From positions 1 through 33,925 of the forward strand of contig CAZGTM010000041.1 of the NCBI GenBank assembly GCA_964528595.1: DNA of 33,925 nt. The letters run 5' to 3'. The notes under the pieces are model-generated. The model saw only the letters and a list, made by a program, of their open reading frames with translations. It searched no databases and was not told the origin of the DNA. Numbering within the stretch: position 1 is the first letter of the stretch; each line of letters opens with the position of its first letter. The translations under genes were made by a program, and so were the position numbers. Source of the stretch: CAYFKJ01 sp964528595. Its GTDB lineage: Bacteria; Pseudomonadota; Alphaproteobacteria; UBA2966. This document shows, piece after piece, positions 28,664 to 33,925 of the stretch.

Positions 28664-29125
28664 CTACTCCGCCGCCTTGGCGACGTCGATGTCTTCCGAC
28701 CGGCCGCCCGTGGCGCCTGACGCTTCGATTTCGATATTGCGCACCAGTTGCTCGGCGGGCGGGCGCACGAGGTCGACGCTGAGCAGGCCGTTGTCCAGCC
28801 TGGCGCCCGTGATATCGATACCGTCGGCCAGCACGAAAGCGCGCTGGAATTGCCGCGCGGCGATGCCGCGATGAAGGTATACCTTTTCCTCGTCATCGCT
28901 CTGAAGGCCGCGGATGACCAGCTGGTTTTCCTCTACCGTCACCGATAGGTCGGCCATGGTAAAGCCCGCCACGGCAACAGTGATGCGCAGTCCGTTCTCG
29001 TCGGTTTGTTCGATATTGTACGGCGGATAGCCATCGCCACCGGACTTCGCGACGCGGTCGAGCGTGCGTTCGATCTGTTCGAAGCCAAGCAGCAGGGGAC
29101 TATTGAAGAGCGACATTCGGGACAT
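28664..29125 (-). CDS. Small heat shock protein, Hsp20/IbpA family
   Basis: ATP-independent cytoplasmic holdase chaperone of 153 aa. The N-terminal arm (MSRMSLFNSPLLLGFEQIERTLDR) is of the IbpA/HspH type. The alpha-crystallin domain spans about residues 35-130, with YPPYNIE, LRITVAVAGFTMADLSVTVEENQLVIRG and the conserved GLLSVDLVRP. The start at 29125 is chosen for the GGAGGAGG site 7-8 nt upstream; the longer in-frame ORF to 29260 lies within the regulated leader. Expression appears doubly heat-controlled, by an RpoH-type promoter and a ROSE-like thermometer (listed separately). Confidence 0.95.
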   Translation of the reverse strand: MSRMSLFNSPLLLGFEQIERTLDRVAKSGGDGYPPYNIEQTDENGLRITVAVAGFTMADLSVTVEENQLVIRGLQSDDEEKVYLHRGIAARQFQRAFVLADGIDITGARLDNGLLSVDLVRPPAEQLVRNIEIEASGATGGRSEDIDVAKAAE

Positions 29126-29155
29126 GCGGCATACCTCCTCCGACGAGCGAGCCAC
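29126..29155 (-). promoter_or_regulatory. ROSE-like RNA thermometer hairpin
   Basis: In the hsp20 mRNA, UCGCUC (29150-29145), loop GUCG, and GAGGAG (29140-29135) form a stem that covers the Shine-Dalgarno. UCGCU matches the ROSE core UYGCU, which pairs with AGGA around a bulged G. A lower stem GUGGC (29155-29151) with GCCGC (29130-29126) closes it directly before the AUG. Upstream, GAAC-GCC-GAU-GGC-G-GUUC and GCGGC/GCCGC hairpins complete a multi-hairpin leader, as in known ROSE elements. Confidence 0.7.
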
Positions 29156-29247
29156 GCAGGTCATTGATCCTCCGCCCCGCCTGAACCCGCCATCGGCGTT
29201 CACGCAATAGATTGGGCGGTTGCGGCCCGTGTCGGCGCCGCTACCAC

Positions 29248-29278
29248 CATATGTAAGCACTCTCAGGCGTCATTCAAG
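29248..29278 (-). promoter_or_regulatory. RpoH (sigma-32)-type heat-shock promoter of hsp20-DUF1150
   Basis: On the minus strand CTTG (29278-29275), 17-nt spacer, CTTACATATG (29257-29248). This matches the alphaproteobacterial RpoH consensus CTTG-N17/18-CYTATNTNNG at all defined positions but one. The leader to hsp20 is about 115 nt. Confidence 0.7.
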
Positions 29279-29377
29279 CCGCCTGATTCACCGCTGCGGT
29301 CATCGAAAGCCTTGATTTTCCCGCCCAGCTTAGGGACAACAGGGCCCGCTTATTCGTCGCACAAAGGATCCCCCCCA

Positions 29378-30889
29378 ATGACTTCCAATTCTTCCTCAGC
29401 AGAGACTACCGTCGGCATCGTCGGCGCCGGCGCCATGGGACGGGGGATCGCCCAGGTCACGGTGACCGGCGGCATGAAGGCCGTCTTGTTCGATGCCGCG
29501 GACGGCGCCGCGGAAAAAGCCCGGGAGTTCGTCTCGGGCATGATCGACCGTCAGGTCGAGAAGGGCAGGCTCGAGGCAGACGCCGCTACCGGGGCCAAGG
29601 ACAATCTGGCCATCGCCGACGGCCTGGAAGGCCTCGCGGGATGCGATTTGGTGGTCGAAGCCATTGTCGAGAACCTCGACATCAAACGCGAGGTGTTTGC
29701 CTCCCTGGAAGCCATCCTCCGCCCCGACGCCATTATCGCTTCGAACACCTCGTCGATCCGCATCGCTTCGATCGCCGCGTCTTGTGAGCGGCGTGACCGT
29801 ATCGCCGGCATGCACTTCTTCAATCCCGTGCCGCTGATGCGGCTGGTGGAAATTATCCGGGCGCCGGAAACCAGTGACGCCACCGCCGACGCATTGGCGG
29901 AAATCGGCAAACGCATGGGCCGGACGCCGGTGACCGCCAAGGACGGCCCCGGTTTCCTGGTCAATCTGGGCGGCCGCGCCTACACCATCGAAGGCCTGCG
30001 CATCGTCCAGGAGGGTGCGGCGACGCCGGCTCAGGTCGACGCCGTGATGCGGGATTGCTGCGGTTTCCGCATGGGCCCGTTCGAGCTGATGGACCTGACC
30101 GGCATCGACGTCAATTTTCCCGTCAGCAAGATCATCTTCGACGGCTATTTCGCCGACCAGCGCCTGGCCACCTCGCCCCTGCATGAGGCCCTGTTCGCCG
30201 CCGGACGCTACGGCCGCAAAACCGGGGCGGGCTACTTCGACTACGACGCCGAGGGCAATCAGTGCGGCGGTGGTACGGCGGATTTCGAGACCGATGCGAC
30301 GGCAGCGGCACAGGTCGTGCTGGCCGAGGACGACCCAGAGTTGGCCGATCTGTTGGCCGCCGCGGGCGCGGAAGTCCTGGCCCACGACGATCAGCAAAGC
30401 CCCATCGTCTGCGCACCGATCGGTGAGGATTGCACCGCCGTGGCGGTCCGCACCGGGCTCGATCACCGCCGCCTGGTGGCCGTCGATATCCTGACGCCGG
30501 CGGAAAAGCGCATCACCATCATGACGGCGCCGGGGGCCGACTTGGCGGCGCGTGACGCCGTTGCCGCCCGTCTGGCCAAGAGCGGCGCCGCTATCACCGC
30601 CATCAAGGACAGTCCGGGGTTCATTGCACCGCGCATCCGGGCGATGGTGGCCAACCTGGGCTGCGAAATGGCCCAAACCGGCGTCGCCGATCCCGCTGAC
30701 ATCGACACCGCCATGACGCTCGGCCTCAATTATCCGCAAGGCCCGCTGGCCCTGGCCGATGCCATGGGTCCCGAGATTGTGCTGGCCCTGCTCGACGCCC
30801 TGACCGCAATCACCGGGGATCAGCGTTACCGCCCCAGCCTCTGGCTGCGCCGCCGGGCGCTGCTCGGATTATCGGCGGCCGAGGAATAA
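29378..30889 (+). CDS. 3-hydroxyacyl-CoA dehydrogenase, PaaH/PaaC-like, duplicated C-domain
   Basis: Cytoplasmic NAD-dependent enzyme that oxidises 3-hydroxyacyl-CoA in fatty-acid, polyhydroxybutyrate or phenylacetate-type degradation. It has 503 aa from the ATG at 29378, preceded by AAGGA; a start at 29312 would add an unconserved 22 residues. The Rossmann motif is VGIVGAGAMGRGIAQV. The catalytic His lies in MHFFNPVPLMRLVEI. The first C-domain begins KDGPGFLVNLGGRAY, and the second begins SPGFIAPRIRAMVANLG. There is no hydratase domain, so it is not FadB. No pathway neighbours are present, so the substrate is open. Confidence 0.92.
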   Translation: MTSNSSSAETTVGIVGAGAMGRGIAQVTVTGGMKAVLFDAADGAAEKAREFVSGMIDRQVEKGRLEADAATGAKDNLAIADGLEGLAGCDLVVEAIVENLDIKREVFASLEAILRPDAIIASNTSSIRIASIAASCERRDRIAGMHFFNPVPLMRLVEIIRAPETSDATADALAEIGKRMGRTPVTAKDGPGFLVNLGGRAYTIEGLRIVQEGAATPAQVDAVMRDCCGFRMGPFELMDLTGIDVNFPVSKIIFDGYFADQRLATSPLHEALFAAGRYGRKTGAGYFDYDAEGNQCGGGTADFETDATAAAQVVLAEDDPELADLLAAAGAEVLAHDDQQSPIVCAPIGEDCTAVAVRTGLDHRRLVAVDILTPAEKRITIMTAPGADLAARDAVAARLAKSGAAITAIKDSPGFIAPRIRAMVANLGCEMAQTGVADPADIDTAMTLGLNYPQGPLALADAMGPEIVLALLDALTAITGDQRYRPSLWLRRRALLGLSAAEE

Positions 30890-30893
30890 TTCG

Positions 30894-31739
30894 TCAGCGG
30901 ATGAGATTGCTGATGGAGGCGGGCAGCGCGAACGAGGCGGCATGAATGTCGGCGCTGTAGTAACGCGTGCCTAGGTCGAGGCCAGCAAGACGCCCGTTTA
31001 GGGTTTCGCGGTCGAAAGCCGAGAGATCGGCGCCCGCCCCGGCCCAGCCGAAAGCCATGAAGCCGCCGACGTAGGCCGGCACCGGCGCCACGAAGGCGCC
31101 GTATTGGTCGAACAGCCCCTGCCAGTGCGACGTCGTTTGGCGCAGTTCGTCCGCCTGGTAGAACGGTACGCCGTTTTGCGTCACCAGCACGCCGCTCGGC
31201 TCGAGGCAGCGTCGGCAACCTTGGTAGAACGGGCGGCTGAACAGAGCTTCGCCCGGACCGACGGGATCGGTCGAATCGACGATAATCACGTCAAAGCGCT
31301 TGTCCGTTTCCGCCACGTAACGCACGCCGTCGCCGACAACCACCTCGGCGCGGGCGTCATCGAAGGCGTCGCCGCAAATCTCGCGCAGATGGCGCCGCGC
31401 GAGATCAACCAACTCACCGTCGATATCGACCATGGTGGCCTTCCGCACGGGGTGCTTGAGGACTTCCTCCAGCATGCCGCCGTCGCCGCCGCCGATGATC
31501 AGTACCGATTGGACGCTGCCGTGACCGACGATGGGCACGTGGGCCAGCATTTCGTGATAGATGAACTCGTCGCGCGTCGTGGTCTGAACGATACCGTCGA
31601 GCGCCAGTACCCGCCCGAACGACGCATTGTCGAATATCAAAACATCCTGAAATTCGGTTGTTCCCCGGTAAATCAGTTTGTCGATACGCAGACGGTGGGC
31701 GGCGCCGTCGTGCAGGGTTTCCTCGAACCAGTCCGTCAA
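30894..31739 (-). CDS. speE: Polyamine aminopropyltransferase (spermidine synthase)
   Basis: Cytoplasmic enzyme that transfers an aminopropyl group from decarboxylated SAM to putrescine. It has 281 aa (E. coli 288). Core motifs are YHEMLAHVPIVGHG, VLIIGGGDGGMLEEVLKH (SAM-binding), MVDIDGELVDLARRHL, VVVGDGVRYV and VIIVDSTDPVGPGEALFSRPFY (catalytic Asp). The start is TTG at 31739, overlapping the speD stop as TTGA, with GAGGGG about 10 nt upstream; the longer ORF would overlap speD without homology. It forms an operon with speD. Confidence 0.96.
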   Translation of the reverse strand: MTDWFEETLHDGAAHRLRIDKLIYRGTTEFQDVLIFDNASFGRVLALDGIVQTTTRDEFIYHEMLAHVPIVGHGSVQSVLIIGGGDGGMLEEVLKHPVRKATMVDIDGELVDLARRHLREICGDAFDDARAEVVVGDGVRYVAETDKRFDVIIVDSTDPVGPGEALFSRPFYQGCRRCLEPSGVLVTQNGVPFYQADELRQTTSHWQGLFDQYGAFVAPVPAYVGGFMAFGWAGAGADLSAFDRETLNGRLAGLDLGTRYYSADIHAASFALPASISNLIR

Positions 31740-32194
31740 GCCACCGCACCCCTCAGGTGTTCCGCCGTTTTGACGTCCCTGGGTTCGAGGTGGCGCTTGA
31801 GCGCCGGTAACGTGTCGTTGGGGTCGCACTCGCCGCACATGAATACGTCGATGGCGGCGTAACCGGCATCGGGCCAAGTGTGGATGCTCATGTGGGATTC
31901 CGCGAGGATCGCCACCCCGGTCACGCCCTCGGGCGAAAAATGGTGCAGACTGACCGTCATAACGGTCGCCCCGGCCTCCTCGGCAGCGTCGCGCAATGCC
32001 GCCTCGATCCTGGCGGGATCGTTCAAATTACGGCCGCCATAGAGGTCGATCAGCAAATGCCTGCCCGCATACTTGACCCCGTTCCTCTCGATGAAGAAGT
32101 TTTGGGTTTCCCGTGCCTCGACGCGTGGTCTTGGAGGGGAGTCCTTGGCTTTGATTGGGCCGGATTTGGCCGGAGCAGGATCAAACCGGCTCAT
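31736..32194 (-). CDS. speD: S-adenosylmethionine decarboxylase proenzyme (pyruvoyl-dependent)
   Basis: Makes decarboxylated SAM, the aminopropyl donor for SpeE. It has 152 aa. The proenzyme self-cleaves at AES-HMSIHTW, with S100 becoming the pyruvoyl group; H105 and C120 (IDVFMCG) complete the active site. This is the short prokaryotic class 1B type (usually about 120-130 aa), here with about 35 extra charged residues at the N-terminus. The ATG at 32194 is kept because AGGGAG precedes it. It is the first gene of speD-speE. Confidence 0.95.
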   Translation of the reverse strand: MSRFDPAPAKSGPIKAKDSPPRPRVEARETQNFFIERNGVKYAGRHLLIDLYGGRNLNDPARIEAALRDAAEEAGATVMTVSLHHFSPEGVTGVAILAESHMSIHTWPDAGYAAIDVFMCGECDPNDTLPALKRHLEPRDVKTAEHLRGAVA

Positions 32195-32224
32195 GTCGCG
32201 CTCCCTGACGAAGAAAAGTGTGAG

Positions 32225-32253
32225 TTTATGGCCATTTGAGCCATTTCGTTCAA
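32225..32253 (-). promoter_or_regulatory. Candidate promoter of speDE
   Basis: On the minus strand TTGAAC (32253-32248), 17-nt spacer, CATAAA (32230-32225). The start would lie near 32218, about 25 nt before the speD ATG. Confidence 0.5.
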
Positions 32254-32258
32254 GTGCA

Positions 32259-32285
32259 TAAATACTGGAATTAAGGCGGCGTTAA
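32259..32285 (+). promoter_or_regulatory. Possible sigma-28-type promoter upstream of the flagellin-like gene
   Basis: TAAA (32259-32262), 15-nt spacer, GGCGTTAA (32278-32285). It matches the flagellar sigma-28 pattern TAAA-N15-GCCGATAA at 10 of 12 positions. The leader to the gene would be about 190 nt, which is long. Confidence 0.35.
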
Positions 32286-32484
32286 GAGTATATTAATCAT
32301 CGAGTTAGGAAAGCTTCGCGCCTTCCAACTCTTTGCGATGCAGTATGCTCACATAACGAATGGCAGAACGCCGGTCGTGGAAATAGCCGCGAACCCGGTG
32401 CTTTCGTGTGCCTGGAACATGGTTTGGCGGTGATTCCACAGTGACTCGCGTCACCCTGGCGGTGGCGTGGCTTGGAGCCGTGCA

Positions 32485-33381
32485 ATGGTGAGCTTGATCA
32501 GCGATTCCGGTCTGATTGGCCTGCAGAGCTTGAACGCCCGCAGCGGGATCGTTGGCGGCAATCTCCTGCAGACCGAAAACAGCCCCCGGTTCGCCAACCA
32601 GCAGACCTCGTCGGGCCGGTCCACTCTTGATCCAGTCGAATCGAACCTCGGCAACATCGCCGGCATTAGGGCGGCGAAAAACGGCCTGACTGTCACCGAT
32701 ACGGCGCTCGCCAGCGCCGTCACCGCAGCCGAGGGCATCCGCGAAACGGTTTTGGAACTCGGGGCCATCGCCGTGCAGGCGGAAGCCGACAACATCGACG
32801 AACAGACCCGCAACAACCTCATCGAGCGTTTCGAAACCCTGCGCGAGCGCCTGGAGGGCCAGGTCGATCAGGCCACCGTCGGCGACGTCAACCTGATTGC
32901 CGAAGGTGCTGGAAACCTGACGGTGACCACCTCCGAGGGCGAGGAAATCAAGGTCGAAGCCCAGGATCTCAGCGCCCAGGGCTTGGGCATCAGCCAAATC
33001 AGCGTCACCCTGCCAACCGAGGCAAAGGCGACCGACACGGTGCTTAAAAAAGCGCTCACGACATTGGACACGCGCGTCGACGAATTGGAAAAATCCGCGG
33101 CGGCGGTCGGCAGCGCGTTGGACTCGGCCAAGACCGCGACGGGTCACATGCCCACCGGCGTGGCCGAGCTCATCGATCCCGACATCACGGCGCAGGATGC
33201 CGAATTGAAAGCCATCGACATCCGCCAGCGCCTCGGCGAAGAAATTCTCGCCATCGCCAATGTCGACGGGTTCAGTTTCGTCGGCCTGGTCCGACAGGAT
33301 AGCGCCGGCATTCAGCAGGCCAAGGCCGCCGGCAGCAGCGCCACCGCAGCCTCCTCATCCGAGGGATCGTCGGGCAGTTGA
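32485..33381 (+). CDS. Divergent flagellin-like protein
   Basis: Protein of 298 aa resembling flagellin (FliC family) in its D1 helices. GIRAAKNGLTVTDTALASAVTAAEGI matches the usual 'ndGislaqtaegal' segment. IRETVLELGAIAVQAEAD matches 'ELAVQAANGT', followed by RNNLIERFETLRERLEGQVDQATVGDVNLI. The C-terminal half has LTTLDTRVDELEKSAAAVGSALDSA and QRLGEEILAIANVDGF. The conserved N-terminal LSSGLRINSAxDDAAG is replaced by TSSGRSTLDPVESNLG. About 30 Ala/Ser-rich residues extend beyond the usual C-terminal end. GGAG lies 8 nt before the ATG. No other flagellar genes are in view. It may be a minor or specialised flagellin. Confidence 0.75.
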   Translation: MVSLISDSGLIGLQSLNARSGIVGGNLLQTENSPRFANQQTSSGRSTLDPVESNLGNIAGIRAAKNGLTVTDTALASAVTAAEGIRETVLELGAIAVQAEADNIDEQTRNNLIERFETLRERLEGQVDQATVGDVNLIAEGAGNLTVTTSEGEEIKVEAQDLSAQGLGISQISVTLPTEAKATDTVLKKALTTLDTRVDELEKSAAAVGSALDSAKTATGHMPTGVAELIDPDITAQDAELKAIDIRQRLGEEILAIANVDGFSFVGLVRQDSAGIQQAKAAGSSATAASSSEGSSGS

Positions 33382-33465
33382 TCCGGCGTAGCTGGACAAC
33401 AAACTGATGCCAGGCGTTTAGCCGCCGCCCTGCGAGGCGTTCACCGGCGCGGGCGTCACCGGATT

Positions 33466-33925
33466 TTACATCGATCTTCGGATCCGCCACAAAGCCAAAT
33501 CCACAAGCGCGCAAGCGGCCAACAAAGCCGCTGGCGCCAAAATGTGTACGACGATGTCCAGCCATTGCTGCGGAAATGATACAGCGGACCAATAGATCAC
33601 CGCCGTTGCAGCCGGCAACACGACCGCCGTCAAGCCGGTGACAAGCTTGGCCGAAGCCGTGTTGTAGGTTCCCACCCAGGGCACGACCCAATCGGTATAT
33701 TTCGACGCGTTTTCCACATGTTTTGAAAATACGTGCAGATGGATTGCGAAATAGATGTAGATGCCCAGGACAACGAGTGCGCCCCACCTGGCAACGAGCC
33801 CAAGCGGTACCTTCAAACCCGCTACTTCCAAGTTACTAGCCGCGGTCGCGAATCGCTGGTCTTCCAAGACGTCCACGAGAAGCTCGGAATCCAATCGCCG
33901 ATAGGATTCGGACAGGCGTGACAGC
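33466..33925 (-). CDS. Membrane protein of unknown function, 5' part beyond the window
   Basis: The reading frame stays open to the window edge, so the N-terminus is missing; a TTG at 33894 is only an internal codon or a weak start. Visible are a charged stretch (LSRLSESYRRLDSELLVDVLEDQRF) and three hydrophobic segments: WGALVVLGIYIYFAIHLHVF, LVTGLTAVVLPAATAVIYW and DIVVHILAPAALLAACALVDLALW. The last is followed by a basic RIRR tail. I do not recognise the family. It converges with the flagellin-like gene, 84 nt away. Confidence 0.6.
   Translation of the reverse strand, partial: LSRLSESYRRLDSELLVDVLEDQRFATAASNLEVAGLKVPLGLVARWGALVVLGIYIYFAIHLHVFSKHVENASKYTDWVVPWVGTYNTASAKLVTGLTAVVLPAATAVIYWSAVSFPQQWLDIVVHILAPAALLAACALVDLALWRIRRSM

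Noticed and set aside
29126..29260. Upstream N-terminal extension of Hsp20 to 29260
   Set aside because: The extra 45 residues are unconserved and lie in the structured leader; the strong GGAGGAGG site points to 29125.
32457..32472. TGGC-N10-GC match resembling a sigma-54 promoter before the flagellin-like gene
   Set aside because: Transcription would begin about 2 nt before the ATG, inside or past the ribosome binding site, and the match is imperfect.
32305..33147. 280-aa minus-strand ORF opposite the flagellin-like gene
   Set aside because: It mostly mirrors the flagellin-like frame and has no recognisable motif. Its C-terminal part extends into the intergenic region, but nothing supports a gene.

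Overview
The window is about 34 kb of a GC-rich bacterial chromosome. It is almost fully coding, and I see no prophage, insertion sequence, CRISPR array or clear foreign island. Several gene families point to an alphaproteobacterium, probably Rhodospirillales-like: an FzlA-type glutathione-S-transferase homologue, a 'complex I NDUFA9' family protein next to uppP, an Hsp20-DUF1150 pair behind an RpoH-type promoter, and the kdsD-lptC-lptA-lptB-rpoN-hpf-ptsN string. The genus cannot be named from the sequence alone.

Layout. 1-2.1 kb: thrS (minus). 2.2-4.5 kb: a two-gene unit of a DUF898 membrane protein and a membrane-anchored M48 metallopeptidase (plus). 4.5-6.7 kb: two glycosyltransferases, GT4 then GT9 (minus), probably for LPS or another surface glycan. 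6.7-8.1 kb: an ABHD10-like hydrolase and a HAD phosphatase (plus). 8.1-9.5 kb: an eRF1-domain-3-like protein and an NAD-dependent epimerase/dehydratase (minus). 9.5-9.8 kb: no protein gene, but a plus-strand C-rich stem-loop array ending in a strong intrinsic terminator, a probable small RNA. 9.8-11.6 kb: fzlA and queG (minus). 11.7-17.9 kb: gltD-gltB glutamate synthase (minus). 18.2-20.0 kb: uppP (plus) converging on an NDUFA9-like gene (minus). 20.2-21.0 kb: tRNA-Leu(CAG) and an RNase D-like exonuclease. 21.1-27.3 kb: the kdsD/lptCAB/rpoN/hpf/ptsN cluster (plus). 27.3-28.4 kb: a secreted M23 peptidase (plus). 28.4-29.1 kb: hsp20 and a DUF1150 gene (minus). 29.4-30.9 kb: a 3-hydroxyacyl-CoA dehydrogenase (plus). 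30.9-32.2 kb: speD-speE (minus). 32.5-33.4 kb: a divergent flagellin-like gene (plus). 33.5 kb to the end: the 3' part of a membrane-protein gene (minus).

How the genes fit together. Much of the window serves the cell envelope: Kdo precursor synthesis (KdsD), LPS transport (LptCAB), undecaprenyl-phosphate recycling (UppP), division-linked wall synthesis (FzlA), wall hydrolysis (M23) and glycosyl transfer (GT4/GT9). A second theme is nitrogen and stationary-phase control: RpoN, PtsN, ribosome hibernation factor and glutamate synthase. A third is heat response: Hsp20/DUF1150.

The most interesting signals are non-coding: (1) a putative sRNA at about 9661-9822 with four CCTCCC anti-Shine-Dalgarno motifs, mostly in loops or linkers, resembling in design the CUCCUCCC-motif 'cuckoo' RNAs of Rhodobacter; (2) a ROSE-like RNA thermometer that hides the hsp20 ribosome binding site, behind an RpoH-type promoter; (3) perfect palindromes in the gltB-fzlA intergenic region; (4) three TTGAC boxes followed after only 14 nt by TATAAT-like hexamers.
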